This document shows, piece after piece, positions 46,395 through 56,276 of a stretch of 64,000 nucleotides of DNA. This stretch comes from Halothiobacillus sp. (GTDB taxonomy: Bacteria; Pseudomonadota; Gammaproteobacteria; Halothiobacillales; Halothiobacillaceae). Under the pieces are notes generated by a model. It worked only from the letters and a program-made list of their open reading frames with translations, searched no databases and was not told the DNA's origin. Positions within the stretch are counted from its first letter, which is position 1; every line of letters begins with the position of its first letter. A program made the position numbers and the translations under genes. The DNA is taken from assembly GCA_016278265.1 (NCBI GenBank), contig JADQCE010000001.1, positions 124,001-188,000 on the forward strand, written 5' to 3'.

Positions 46395-46823
46395 TCAGGT
46401 GGTCGGCGTCGTGCCTAGGCGTTGCGCCAGTTCGCAGCTGTCGGTGTAGGCATCGCGCATCAGGTTGAAGCAGGTGGCCAGGAACAGGCTCTGCAGTTCA
46501 ACGAACTCGTCAAAGGATTCCCGCTCGGCCTGTTGGCCACCTTCGGCGCTGGTGAGCAGCGTGTCGGCGGACTTGTGCATCTGCACGTGCAGTTGGTGGA
46601 CCTTGTTGAATTCGCCCTGACGTCCCGGCGGGGCGCCGTGGCTTTCCAGAAAGCGGCCGAAACGGCATTCATGCTCGCTCAGCGCCGGCCGCGGCGTGCC
46701 ATACAACAGCACCGCCATGATTCGTGAGTACCAGTCAAAGTGCCAGTAGGTAACTTCCTCGAAGCCGTCGATAAAGGCCTGGTAGTCGAACGGATCCGGT
46801 AGGTTAGGGGACGATGCACTCAT
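46395..46823 (-). CDS. Stand-alone CZB (chemoreceptor zinc-binding) domain protein
   Basis: 142 residues matching the CZB pattern: a histidine in YWHFDWYSRI (H28), the cysteine motif HECRFGRFLESHGAP (C53), and HQLHVQMHKSA (H79, H83), together the 3His/1Cys zinc site. CZB domains normally end chemoreceptors or diguanylate cyclases and sense zinc or oxidants such as HOCl; here the domain is alone. Convergent with the CBS gene, 18 bases apart. ATG 46823 is preferred; GTG 46835 is also in frame. Confidence 0.75.
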   Translation of the reverse strand: MSASSPNLPDPFDYQAFIDGFEEVTYWHFDWYSRIMAVLLYGTPRPALSEHECRFGRFLESHGAPPGRQGEFNKVHQLHVQMHKSADTLLTSAEGGQQAERESFDEFVELQSLFLATCFNLMRDAYTDSCELAQRLGTTPTT

Positions 46824-46878
46824 GAGTGATTTCACTTGCGGTGTGGGGCGTGTGGATGAGTCTAGGCGATTTCATTTT

Positions 46879-46932
46879 GCCCTGACGGGTGAATTCGACC
46901 ATTCGACCATGACGAGTTGATGTCGTCAGGGC
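46879..46932. repeat. Long inverted repeat with tandem octamer in its loop
   Basis: Nine-base arms GCCCTGACG / CGTCAGGGC around a 36-base loop that holds a tandem ATTCGACC-ATTCGACC. It lies between the phosphatase stop and the CZB gene start; there is no T run. Confidence 0.5.
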
Positions 46933-46949
46933 GGTATCGAATGCGGCGT

Positions 46950-47705
46950 CTAGCTGTCCAACAGTCCGGCCAGATAATGTAGATCGACCACGCCGTTATC
47001 GGGGGCGGGCCCGGCAAGCGTCTCGGCGGGTGCGCCCGGCTCGCCCAGCTGCGAGAGCACGGCAATCGCCCCGTCGAAATCGTCCCCGGCGGTATAGTCG
47101 TTGATGGTGACCAGTACCGGGATGGCGGCGGCGCAGGCCGAGCGCACCCCGTTCGCCGAGTCCTCGAGGGCAATGGTTTCACTGGGGGCCAGGTCCATCT
47201 TATCGAGCGTCCAGGTGTAGATGTCTGGCGCGGGCTTTTTCTTTGGGACGATGTCGCCGGCGGCGATCACCTCGAACCAGTCAGGGCTGTCATCGCCCAG
47301 CGTGGCGCGCAACAGGCCGGTCACGTTTTCCGGCGTGGTGGTCGTGGTGATGGCCAGGCGCATGCCGGCATCGCGGGCCTCGTCGATCAGTCGCTTTACC
47401 CCGGGGCGCAGCGGGATCTCGCCACGCTGCAAGAGCTCGAGATAATGCGCCGTCTTGGCCTTATGCAGCCCGGCGATCCAGCCGGCGAGGTCATCAACGG
47501 CTGGCAGCGTGGGGGCATGGGTGTCGATGAAGTGCCGGATGCGCTCCTTGCCGCCGGTGACGGACAGCAGCTCGCCGTAGGTGGGGATGTCCCAGTGCCA
47601 GTCCAGCCCGGCCTCGCGGAAGGCGAGGTTGAAGGCGACGCGGTGACCGTCGCGTTCGGTGTCGGCCAAGGTGCCGTCGACGTCGAAAAGAATCGCTTGC
47701 AGCAT
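46950..47705 (-). CDS. cbbY: CbbY-like HAD family phosphatase
   Basis: HAD hydrolase, 251 residues. Motifs: FDVDGTLADTERDGHR (nucleophile aspartates), ITTTTTPENV, and DIVPKKKPAPDIYTWTL with EDSANGVRSA. The long cap helix region and the KPAPDIY motif resemble CbbY, the phosphatase that removes xylulose-1,5-bisphosphate, an inhibitor of Rubisco. That role fits an autotroph, but no cbb genes are near and related beta-phosphoglucomutase-type enzymes look similar. ATG 47705 used. Confidence 0.75.
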   Translation of the reverse strand: MLQAILFDVDGTLADTERDGHRVAFNLAFREAGLDWHWDIPTYGELLSVTGGKERIRHFIDTHAPTLPAVDDLAGWIAGLHKAKTAHYLELLQRGEIPLRPGVKRLIDEARDAGMRLAITTTTTPENVTGLLRATLGDDSPDWFEVIAAGDIVPKKKPAPDIYTWTLDKMDLAPSETIALEDSANGVRSACAAAIPVLVTINDYTAGDDFDGAIAVLSQLGEPGAPAETLAGPAPDNGVVDLHYLAGLLDS

Positions 47706-47789
47706 GCGGGGTTCCACTTTGGTTACCATTGGGCCCGTTCCCGGAACGGGGGCATGGATCATGTATCAAAACGAACGAGAGTCTACTCA

Positions 47790-48596
47790 ATGCGTAAACG
47801 ACCGGCCAGTTCCGGTGCCCGCTGGATTGCGGGTGGCTGGCAGCTTTTGAAGACCCGCCCGGGTCTCGTGATCGGCAGCGTGCTGCTGATGTACCTGTTG
47901 GTGTTCCTTACCAGTTTCGTGCCGTTGATCGGCATGGGGGCGGGCTACCTGATCGCCCCCATCCTCGGGGGTGGTGTGATCTTGATCTTTGCCCGTCTTG
48001 CCGAGATCCTTGAACGGGCCGAGCAGGAGCCACTGGCCCGCGAGCAGCCGATCGGTTTTGATCTGCTGTTCTCGCAGTTCTCCGGGCAAGCACCATGGCG
48101 TCCCTTGCTGGGGCTGGGGGGCGTGACCATCCTGGTGAACCTCGCCATCCTGCTCCTGCTGGCGGCCTTTCTTACCGCGGCGATGCCGGAGGGCGGCATG
48201 GCGGCCCTCAACGCCCCCGAGACCAGCGACAGCGAGCGCTTGGAGCAATTGCTGCCCATTCTGACCTCCGGGTCGGCCATGGGCATCTGGCTGGCGGTGA
48301 TCGTGATCTACGTGCTCTATCTCTCGGCCATGCTGTTCGCCATTCCGCGGGTGGTGCTCGCCCAGGCGAGTCTGACCGCGGCACTGGTGACCAGCTTTCG
48401 CGCCGTCTGGATCAACTGGTTGCCGATGTTGATTTTTGGCCTGATCTGGCTGGGGTTGTTCCTGACCATTCCGCTGACGGCCGGGTTGAGCGCGATCCTG
48501 CTGGTGCCCTGGGCGTGGGCGGCGCTCTATGCCGCCTATGTGTCGATCTTCCCGGCCGAGGACGCCCAGCCCGACGCCGACGAGGTCGTCGGCTGA
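47790..48596 (+). CDS. BPSS1780-type membrane protein
   Basis: 268 residues of unknown function. It begins with a basic stretch, then RWIAGGWQLLKTRPGLVIGSV, and has six or more hydrophobic segments (IGMGAGYLIAPILGGGVILI, VTILVNLAILLLLAAFL, and later ones). The layout is typical of the BPSS1780 family of inner-membrane proteins. An in-frame ATG at 47754, after GGGGG, would add 12 residues. Terminated by a bidirectional hairpin shared with slyD. Confidence 0.7.
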   Translation: MRKRPASSGARWIAGGWQLLKTRPGLVIGSVLLMYLLVFLTSFVPLIGMGAGYLIAPILGGGVILIFARLAEILERAEQEPLAREQPIGFDLLFSQFSGQAPWRPLLGLGGVTILVNLAILLLLAAFLTAAMPEGGMAALNAPETSDSERLEQLLPILTSGSAMGIWLAVIVIYVLYLSAMLFAIPRVVLAQASLTAALVTSFRAVWINWLPMLIFGLIWLGLFLTIPLTAGLSAILLVPWAWAALYAAYVSIFPAEDAQPDADEVVG

Positions 48597-48661
48597 TTGC
48601 GGCGGTGTTTTCCCGGGAACGATGCCGGGAAGCAAACCGGGGCAAATAAACTGGGGCAAAC

Positions 48662-48694
48662 AAAAAAGGCAGCGTGAGATACGCTGCCTTTTTA
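48662..48694. terminator. Bidirectional terminator between BPSS1780-type gene and slyD
   Basis: Stem AAAAAGGCAGCGT / ACGCTGCCTTTTT with loop GAGAT, between convergent genes, with A and T runs on both sides. Confidence 0.88.
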
Positions 48695-48736
48695 ATGGCC
48701 GGGCGGGACACCCCGCTCGCGCCGATCGGCGGTCGA

Positions 48737-49219
48737 TCAGTGCTCGTGACCGTCCGGACCGTGGACGTGACCGTGCTCGATCTCCTCTTCGGAGGCCGGG
48801 CGCACGTCCTTGATCTCGACGTCGAAGTGCAGGGTCTCGCCGGCGAGTTCGTGGTTGCCGTCGAGGGTGATCTCGTCACCGTTGACGTCCTTGATGGTCA
48901 CCACGGTGACGCCGCCTTCGGTCTGTGCCTGAAAGCGCATGCCCGGCTCGATCTCGTCGACGCCCTGGAACATGGAGCGCGGCACGGTCTGGATCATTTC
49001 CTCGTTGCGCTCGCCATAGGCATCGGCCGGCTCGATCGAGACGGAGAGGGTGTCACCGACCGCCTTGTCGTCCAGCGCCTTTTCCAGGCCCGGGATGATG
49101 TTCTGGTGGCCGTGCAGGTAGGCCATCGGGCCGGTCTGCTCGGAGCTGTCCATGACTTCTCCGGCATCATTCTTCAGGGTGTAGTCGATGGAAACGACGT
49201 GGTCGTTTTGAACTTGCAT
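48737..49219 (-). CDS. slyD: FKBP-type peptidyl-prolyl isomerase SlyD
   Basis: Prolyl isomerase and metallochaperone. 160 residues: split FKBP domain with VSIDYTLKNDAGEVMDSS and AYGERNEEMIQTVP around an inserted chaperone flap (residues about 75-130, FDVEI after NHELAGETL), and a short His-rich tail (HGHVHGPDGHEH) able to bind nickel. Last gene of the minus-strand set wrbA-DUF2069-galU-slyD, 101 bases after galU. Confidence 0.95.
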   Translation of the reverse strand: MQVQNDHVVSIDYTLKNDAGEVMDSSEQTGPMAYLHGHQNIIPGLEKALDDKAVGDTLSVSIEPADAYGERNEEMIQTVPRSMFQGVDEIEPGMRFQAQTEGGVTVVTIKDVNGDEITLDGNHELAGETLHFDVEIKDVRPASEEEIEHGHVHGPDGHEH

Positions 49220-49320
49220 TGATTTGCCTCGCGTGGACGGCTGTGAATGTCGGGGTGCTCCCGATTCCTACTGCGACGTCAGGATGGACGAGAGGTTCCC
49301 CGGACGCGCGGGTAAGGACC

Positions 49321-50142
49321 CTAGCGCGTGCTCAGGTGATAAAAGTGGTTAGTGGCGGCGACGAAGCCCGACGGGCTGCCGCAGTCGAAACGCCGTCCCT
49401 TGAACCGGTACGCGATTACCTTGCCTTGTTCGGCCTGCTCGCGCAAGGCGTCGGTGATCTGTATCTCGCCGCCGGTGCCCGGGGGAGTGTCCCGCAGGAT
49501 GTCGAAGATGTCCGGGGTCAGGATGTAGCGACCGATGATGGCGAGATTGCCCGGTGCGTCTTCGGCGCTGGGCTTTTCCACCATGTCCGTGACCCGCATG
49601 ACGTCGTCATCGATGGGCGTGCCGCCGATGATGCCGTACTTGTGGATGTCGTGTTCGGGGACCTCCTCGACGGCGATCACCGAGCACTGGTGCCGCTCGT
49701 AGATGGTGGCCATCTGCGCCATGATGCCGACCGGCGAGCCGACACACAGGTCGTCGGCCAGCACCACGCCGAACGGTTCGTGACCGATCAGGCGCTCGCC
49801 AGTCAGGATCGCGTGCCCCAGGCCGAGCATTTCCAGTTGGCGGGTGTAGGAGAACGTGCAGTTGTCGATCAGTCGATCGATCGAGGCGAGCAGCGATTCC
49901 TTCTTGGTGCCGCGGATTTGGTGCTCGAGCTCGTAGTTGACGTCGAAGTGATCCTCCAGCGCCCGCTTGCCGCGCCCGGTCACCATGGCCATCTGGGTCA
50001 TGCCGGCCTCAAAGGCCTCCTCGACGCCGTACTGGATCAGCGGGCGATCGAGAATCGGCAGCATCTCCTTGGGCATGACCTTGGTGGCCGGGAGGAACCG
50101 GGTGCCGTACCCGGCGGCGGGAAACAGACACTTGTCGATCAT
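49321..50142 (-). CDS. galU: UTP-glucose-1-phosphate uridylyltransferase GalU
   Basis: Makes UDP-glucose from UTP and glucose-1-phosphate for envelope polysaccharides and glycogen or trehalose. 273 residues. The nucleotide-binding start CLFPAAGYGTRFLPATKVMPKEMLP, LGHAILTGERLIG, VVLADDLC and GEIQITDAL are present in order. The gene lies 2 bases after the DUF2069 gene in the same direction. Standard length. Confidence 0.96.
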   Translation of the reverse strand: MIDKCLFPAAGYGTRFLPATKVMPKEMLPILDRPLIQYGVEEAFEAGMTQMAMVTGRGKRALEDHFDVNYELEHQIRGTKKESLLASIDRLIDNCTFSYTRQLEMLGLGHAILTGERLIGHEPFGVVLADDLCVGSPVGIMAQMATIYERHQCSVIAVEEVPEHDIHKYGIIGGTPIDDDVMRVTDMVEKPSAEDAPGNLAIIGRYILTPDIFDILRDTPPGTGGEIQITDALREQAEQGKVIAYRFKGRRFDCGSPSGFVAATNHFYHLSTR

Positions 50143-50144
50143 CG

Positions 50145-50590
50145 TTAGTCCTCTGGTTTGCTGTTTTCTTGTTCGGGGTGGCCGTTACGGGCCGTACCAT
50201 TGCCGGCCGAGGTGCTTCGGGCCTTCAGGTGCCGCCGGCGCTTGATGCTGTGCCACCAGGCGGCCAGGAAGGCCAGCGTCGAGGCGACGGCGACCCACAG
50301 GTGCCAGCCGCGATCGGTGGCAACTGCCCAGGCATCGGTGGCCGAGATCAGAAGGTAGAACAGGGCGACCAGCGCCGCCCAGATCATGGTCTTGTAATGC
50401 CCGCGCCACAGGCCGGGCAACACGACGATCGCCGGCAGCAGCATCAGGACCGTGGTCAGGCCCTGCGGTCGGATCTCGGCGCGACCGGCGAACCACAGAC
50501 CGACATATCCCGCGACCACGCCGACCAGCCCGAGTAGCATCAGGCGCAGTGGCCAGATCGGCAAACCTTCGCTGGTGTGACCGGCAAACA

Positions 50591-50591
<1 letters not shown>
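50145..50591 (-). CDS. DUF2069 family inner-membrane protein
   Basis: 148 residues with four hydrophobic segments (LRLMLLGLVGVVAGYVGLWF, LTTVLMLLPAIVVLPGL, TMIWAALVALFYLLIS, LWVAVASTLAFLAAWW) and a polar C-terminal tail with KRRRHLK. The pattern GLWRGHYKTMIWAALVALFYL is typical of DUF2069. No known function. Its start overlaps the wrbA-like stop as TGATG; the same linkage of these two families is seen in other gammaproteobacteria. Confidence 0.82.
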
Positions 50592-51388
<797 letters not shown>

Positions 51389-51419
51389 CTAGACTTGGTA
51401 ACACGGAGAGGGCGCGGCA

Positions 51420-52007
51420 ATGAATTCGAGTCATGTAATGCAAATGCGGACGATGGCAACCCGGGGGACTGCCCCGATGATTACCCCAATTTTCGCTTTG
51501 GGGGCAGCGCTGGTGCTCGCCCTGGGATTGGTGCTCTCCCCGGCCAGTTACGCACAGGAACTCGAGGGCTTCTGGGACGACCCGTTCAAGGACCTGCAGG
51601 CGGATGTCGAGGCCGCCCGTGATGAGGGCAAGGCCGGGGTGTTTGCGTTCTTCGAAATGGACGAGTGTCCGTTCTGTCATCGGATGAAGACCCAGGTGTT
51701 CACCGACCCCGAGGTGCAGGCGTACATCAAGGAGCACTTCGTCACAGTCAGCATCGACATCGAGGGTGACGTGATGATCACCGCGCCTGACGGCGAGCAG
51801 CTCAAGGAGAAGGATTTTGCCTTCAAGAAGTACCGCGTTCGCGCTACGCCGGTGATGATCTTCTTCGACACCGAGGGCGAGCCGGCGCTGCGCTACACCG
51901 GCCCAACACAGTCGCCCGAGGAATTCCGGCAATTGATGGCGTTCTTCGCCTCCGGTGCCTACAAGGAGCCGGGCATGAACTTCTTCAAGTACAAGAAGCA
52001 GCAGTGA
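51420..52007 (+). CDS. Periplasmic thioredoxin-like protein (SoxW-like)
   Basis: 195 residues: an N-terminal membrane segment/signal (about 23-45, cleavage near SYA-QE), then a thioredoxin fold with active site DECPFCHRM (cysteines 83 and 86) and the cis-proline in RATPVMIFFD. The CPFC motif, length and AYKEP-type end resemble SoxW and DsbE-like periplasmic thioredoxins that reduce SoxYZ or haem-protein thiols. Ribosome site GGAGAGGG. The tolC-family gene follows after 51 bases. Confidence 0.85.
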   Translation: MNSSHVMQMRTMATRGTAPMITPIFALGAALVLALGLVLSPASYAQELEGFWDDPFKDLQADVEAARDEGKAGVFAFFEMDECPFCHRMKTQVFTDPEVQAYIKEHFVTVSIDIEGDVMITAPDGEQLKEKDFAFKKYRVRATPVMIFFDTEGEPALRYTGPTQSPEEFRQLMAFFASGAYKEPGMNFFKYKKQQ

Positions 52008-52058
52008 TCGTTGCGGCCGCCTGGGGCGGTGTGACGATCTGGCAGGGAGGCATCGAGC

Positions 52059-53528
52059 ATGAGTAATCGGCAACTTTTCGGCACGAATCGGCCGGCTGGT
52101 CGGCCAGGCGACCGATCACGGCCGATCGCCGTGGCATCGGTGGTCGCGTGCTTGCTCGTCGGTTCGGCGCTCTCAGGGGCGATAGCGGCGGATACCGTGC
52201 CGCCACCGCCGCCTGTTGACGAGCAGGGGCTGGTCAGTCCCGAGCCGTTGCCGGACTCCTTCACGTTCGAGCAGATGCTGGCCCTGCCGCTGGACAACCA
52301 GTACGGCGTGGTTGGCGCCCGGGCACGTTACGAACGTCGGCGCGCCGAACAGCAGATGATCCGCTCGTCCAATCGACCGCAGGTGACGGTCGATGGACGA
52401 CTGCGCTATATCGAACCGGGCGCTCTCGCGGTCGAGAACGATCAGCACGATGATCACCGGGCGGGGCTGTCCCTGCGGCAGAAGCTGTTCGACTTCGGCC
52501 GGCAGCAGGACCGCGAAGACGCCGCCGAGTCCCGCCTGGTCGGCGCACGGCTGTCCCTGATGGATGAGCAGAAACGCCAGCGGCTGGCACTGCTGCGGGC
52601 CTATTTCGATGTCCTGCTCGCCGATCAGCGCTACCAGGCACTCAACGAGCGCATGGCGATCTTGTTCATTCGCTACGACCGCGCCCGCGACCGGCGCGAG
52701 CTGGGTCAGACCTCCGACTACGACATCGCGGTGTTCGAGCGCGATTATCAGGCGGTGATGCTGCAGCGTGCCCGGGCGGATGCCGATCGACGCCTGACCC
52801 GCCGCCACCTGGCCGAGATCGCTGGCCGTCCCGGACAGTTGCCGCGCGAGCTCGAGGCCCCCGACCTGGATCCACTGTTCGAACGAGAGGTGCCGGCGGT
52901 GGGTGACCTGATCGAGACGGCAATTGACGAGGATCTCGCCCTCAACGCCCTGCGCCACCTGCACGACGGCAGCAAGTCCGACCTGGCCGCGGCGCGTTCG
53001 GGCAACCTGCCCAGCGTCCACGGCGAGATCAACGCCGATTACTACACCCGCGAAGGGGCCACCCGCGACCCGTTCCGTGCCGGCGTCTACCTGGAGTTCC
53101 CACTGTTCCGGGGTGGCGCGCGCAACGCCGAGATCGCCGCGGCACAGGCCGAGCGCATGGACGTGGTCGCCCGCATGGCTGAGCGCGAGGCCGATATCCG
53201 CCGCTACGCCACCGAACTGGTGGAGATGATCCGGGTGAACCAGTCGATCGGGCAGCAGCGCATCGATGCGCTGGATAATTACGCCGAGCTCAACTTCATG
53301 CGCAACCAGACGCTTTACCAGATGGAAAAGGCGGCCGACCTGGGCGATGCCATGGCGGAGATGTCGATGGCAAAACTCGAGCGCATGCAGACCACTTACG
53401 CCCTGGCCATGCGCTGGGCCGAGCTGGCCCTGCTGACCGATCAGCCGCTGGCAGCGGTGCTGATGGGGCAGGCGGGGAGGGAGCTCGACGAGAACGGCGG
53501 CGAAACCATCACGGAGGAAACCTCATGA
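52059..53528 (+). CDS. TolC family outer-membrane channel protein
   Basis: 489 residues. Signal peptide (hydrophobic about 24-43, AIAAD). Long helical repeats in two TolC halves: SLRQKLFDFGRQQDREDAA and LEFPLFRGGARNAEIAAAQ are the two family landmarks (aromatic-Leu-Phe followed by Gly and Arg). A proline run follows the signal. Forms a trimeric channel with periplasmic tunnel. Overlaps the adaptor gene by four bases (ATGA), so the pair is translationally coupled. Confidence 0.88.
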   Translation: MSNRQLFGTNRPAGRPGDRSRPIAVASVVACLLVGSALSGAIAADTVPPPPPVDEQGLVSPEPLPDSFTFEQMLALPLDNQYGVVGARARYERRRAEQQMIRSSNRPQVTVDGRLRYIEPGALAVENDQHDDHRAGLSLRQKLFDFGRQQDREDAAESRLVGARLSLMDEQKRQRLALLRAYFDVLLADQRYQALNERMAILFIRYDRARDRRELGQTSDYDIAVFERDYQAVMLQRARADADRRLTRRHLAEIAGRPGQLPRELEAPDLDPLFEREVPAVGDLIETAIDEDLALNALRHLHDGSKSDLAAARSGNLPSVHGEINADYYTREGATRDPFRAGVYLEFPLFRGGARNAEIAAAQAERMDVVARMAEREADIRRYATELVEMIRVNQSIGQQRIDALDNYAELNFMRNQTLYQMEKAADLGDAMAEMSMAKLERMQTTYALAMRWAELALLTDQPLAAVLMGQAGRELDENGGETITEETS

Positions 53529-54313
53529 AACAGATCGAGTCGGGCTGGATGCGTCGTCTCACCGTGCCGGTGGCGTTGTTGGCCGCCGGCCTTGCGGGGC
53601 CCGTCTGGGCCGCCGAGGTCGAGGGGCAGCTGAATTTCGCTGACCGGGTGGCGCTGTCGACACCGGTTGCCGGGGTGGTGGAATCGGTGCCGGTGCGGGC
53701 CGGCGAACGGGTCGAGGCAGGCGCGCTGCTGCTGGCGCTGGATGCCACGCCGTTCGATCAGCGCCACCGCATGGTCGCCGCGCAGATCGAGGGGTTGAGC
53801 CTGGCCGCCGACGAGGCGGCACTGGACGCCGAACGGGTCCAGGCGCTCTATGACCGGACGGTCGGCTCGGATTCCGAGCGCGCCCTGGCGGTGATTGCCC
53901 GCGAGCAGGCCGAGGGCGAGCGCGACCGGGTGCGCGCACAGGCCGCGCTCCGGGCATGGGAGCGTGACCAGGCCCGGCTGGAGGCGCCGTTCGACGCGCA
54001 GATCCTGTCGGTGGATGCCGCGGTGGGCGAGGTGGTCTCGCCGCAATTGACGCCGCCGACCCTGATCGAGATTGCGCGGGCGGACCAGTTGTTGGCCACG
54101 GCGCGGGTTAGCGCCGATGAGCTGGGTTCGCTGGCGCTGGGTGATGAGATCACGGTTGCCCGGGGCGGTGAACGGCGGACCGGAACGGTCGATGCCATTC
54201 GCGTGCGTAGCGATGGCGAGGGGCCGGTACAGTACGAGTTGGCGGTGCGTGTGGAACGGGGGGACGGCTGGCGGGCCGGTCAGTCGGTCTCGCTGGAGTT
54301 GCCCGACGACTGA
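53525..54313 (+). CDS. Membrane-fusion (periplasmic adaptor) protein
   Basis: 262 residues: signal peptide (about 11-29, VWAAEV), lipoyl-like barrel halves (VAGVVESVPVRAGERVEAGALLLALD and LEAPFDAQILSVDAAVGEVV), an alpha hairpin between, and a beta-barrel part with LGDEITVARGG. This is the RND/ABC adaptor layout but small. No RND, ABC or MFS pump follows: a terminator and proS come next. It must use a pump encoded elsewhere, or work in another way. Confidence 0.85.
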   Translation: MKQIESGWMRRLTVPVALLAAGLAGPVWAAEVEGQLNFADRVALSTPVAGVVESVPVRAGERVEAGALLLALDATPFDQRHRMVAAQIEGLSLAADEAALDAERVQALYDRTVGSDSERALAVIAREQAEGERDRVRAQAALRAWERDQARLEAPFDAQILSVDAAVGEVVSPQLTPPTLIEIARADQLLATARVSADELGSLALGDEITVARGGERRTGTVDAIRVRSDGEGPVQYELAVRVERGDGWRAGQSVSLELPDD

Positions 54314-54340
54314 ATCCGAATGCTGGTTGGATAATTAAGG

Positions 54341-54374
54341 AAACGGGGCGGGATGAATCATCCCGCCCCGTTTT
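54341..54374. terminator. Strong terminator between adaptor gene and proS
   Basis: Near-perfect stem AAACGGGGCGGGATGA / TCATCCCGCCCCGTTT followed by T-rich sequence; serves both convergent genes. Confidence 0.9.
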
Positions 54375-54396
54375 GTTTTAAGCCGGCGTTGGTCAC

Positions 54397-56103
54397 TCAG
54401 GCCAGTTGTGCATCCAGCCAGTCGAACAGGCCGTCGGCGGCGATATCCTCGTTGGCCTCGGCATCGCGACGGCGCACCTCGAGCTGACCGGCGGCCAGGC
54501 CGCGCGGGCTGACCACTACGCGCAACGGGATGCCGATCAGTTCCCAATCGGCGAAGGCCGCGCCCGGACGCATGCCGCGGTCGTCGAGGATGGTCTCGAT
54601 GCCGCGTGCGCGCAGATCCGCGTAGATGGACTCGGCACGCTCCATCACGCTGGCATCCTTGTTCGCGCCGATTGGCACGATGACGACCGTGAACGGCGCG
54701 ATGGGCTGGGGCCAGCGGATGCCGCGCTCGTCGAAGTTCTGCTCGATCGCGGCGGCAACGATGCGCGAGACGCCGATGCCGTAGCAGCCCATCAGCGGGG
54801 TGATCGGCTTGCCGTCCTCGGCGAGCACCTCGCAGTTCATCGCCCGGCTGTACTTGTCGCCCAGCTGGAAGACGTGGCCCACCTCGATGCCGCGGCAGAT
54901 GTCGAGTTTGCCCTGGTCGTCCGGGGCCGGGTCGCCGGCAACCGCGTCGCGCAGGTCGGCGGTTTCCGGCTCGGGCAGGTCGCGCGCCCAGTTCACGCCG
55001 GTGAGGTGATAGCCGTTCTTGTTTGCCCCGCAGGCGAAATCGGCCAGGGCAGTCGCCGCGTGGTCGGCTATCACCGGGATGTCGAGGCCGACTGGGCCAA
55101 TCGAACCCACCGCGGCGCCGGTCAGTTTCGGTGCCTCGGCCTCGTCGACGAAGGTCAGCGGCTCGGCAATGGCCGGGTGCTTGGTCGCCTTGATGTCGTT
55201 GAGGGAGTGGTCGCCGCGCAGGACCAGCGCGACGGCCGGTGACTCGGTGCCGGTGACCAGCAGGGTCTTGACCGTGCGCGAGGCCGGTAGCTTGAGTGCG
55301 CTGGCTACCTCGTCGATGGTCCGTGCGCCCGGCGTGGCCACCTCGGCCATGGTCTCGGTCGGCTCCTGACGGGGCTGCTTGGTCGGGAAGGTCGGGGCCA
55401 TCTCGACGTTCGCGGCGTAGTCGCCATCGACGGCGTAGGCGATCGCATCCTCGCCGGAGTCGGCCAGCACGTGGAATTCGTGCGAGGCGTTGCCGCCGAT
55501 CGAGCCGGTGTCGGCGACCACCGCGCGCCAGGCCAGTCCCAGCCGATCGAGGATGCGGCTGTAGGCGGCGTACATCAGCTGGTAGGTCTGCTCCAGCGAT
55601 TCGGCATTGGCGTGGAAGGAGTAGGCATCCTTCATGATGAACTCGCGGGCACGCATGACACCGAAGCGCGGGCGGATCTCGTCGCGGAATTTCGTCTGGA
55701 TCTGGTAGAAGTTGACCGGCAGCTGGCGGTAGCTCTTGAGCTCGCGGCGGGCGTAGTCGGTGATCACTTCCTCATGGGTGGGCCCGAAGCAGAAATCACG
55801 CCCGTGCCGGTCGGTCAGGCGCAGCAGCTCGGGGCCGTACTGCTGCCAACGACCCGATTCTTCCCACAGCTCGGCGGGTTGCACCGCCGGCATCAGAAGC
55901 TCCAGCGCCCCGGCGGCATCCATCTCTTCGCGCACGATCGTCTCGACGCGACGCAGGACCTTCAGGCCCAGCGGCGACCAGGTGTAGAGCCCCGAGGCCA
56001 GCTTCTTGAGCATCCCGGCGCGCAGCATCAGCTGGTGGCTGACGATCTCCGCTTCGGCCGGGGTTTCCTTCATGGTGTTGATGGCGAAGTGGCTGGCGCG
56101 CAT
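54397..56103 (-). CDS. proS: Prolyl-tRNA synthetase
   Basis: Charges tRNA-Pro. 568 residues, the bacterial long form: class II catalytic core split by a YbaK-type editing insert (about residues 225-380; starts [20 protein letters not shown]) and a C-terminal anticodon-binding domain. Motif 2 region includes [16 protein letters not shown]-like [20 protein letters not shown]. The last gene on the minus strand before the shared terminator; upstream is a DUF4124 gene. Confidence 0.97.
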   Translation of the reverse strand: MRASHFAINTMKETPAEAEIVSHQLMLRAGMLKKLASGLYTWSPLGLKVLRRVETIVREEMDAAGALELLMPAVQPAELWEESGRWQQYGPELLRLTDRHGRDFCFGPTHEEVITDYARRELKSYRQLPVNFYQIQTKFRDEIRPRFGVMRAREFIMKDAYSFHANAESLEQTYQLMYAAYSRILDRLGLAWRAVVADTGSIGGNASHEFHVLADSGEDAIAYAVDGDYAANVEMAPTFPTKQPRQEPTETMAEVATPGARTIDEVASALKLPASRTVKTLLVTGTESPAVALVLRGDHSLNDIKATKHPAIAEPLTFVDEAEAPKLTGAAVGSIGPVGLDIPVIADHAATALADFACGANKNGYHLTGVNWARDLPEPETADLRDAVAGDPAPDDQGKLDICRGIEVGHVFQLGDKYSRAMNCEVLAEDGKPITPLMGCYGIGVSRIVAAAIEQNFDERGIRWPQPIAPFTVVIVPIGANKDASVMERAESIYADLRARGIETILDDRGMRPGAAFADWELIGIPLRVVVSPRGLAAGQLEVRRRDAEANEDIAADGLFDWLDAQLA

Positions 56104-56229
56104 GAGGGTCTCGTTCGTGTTGGAAATCGGGGAGGCCGGTGTGTCGTATTGCCGGCTCGTGGCAGGCCGGGATTGTACCGAGCGGGGCGCCGGGGCGTCG
56201 AGAGAATCGAGCGGAAAGGATCTGGAAAC

Positions 56230-56258
56230 GACAACGGCCGCTCGCGGCGGCCGTTGTC
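56230..56258 (-). terminator. Hairpin after the DUF4124 gene
   Basis: Twelve-base perfect stem GACAACGGCCGC / GCGGCCGTTGTC, loop TCGCG, 19 bases after the stop. The T run is weak, so it could also block read-through into proS by pausing. Confidence 0.6.
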
Positions 56259-56276
56259 TGCAACGAACGGGAGGGG

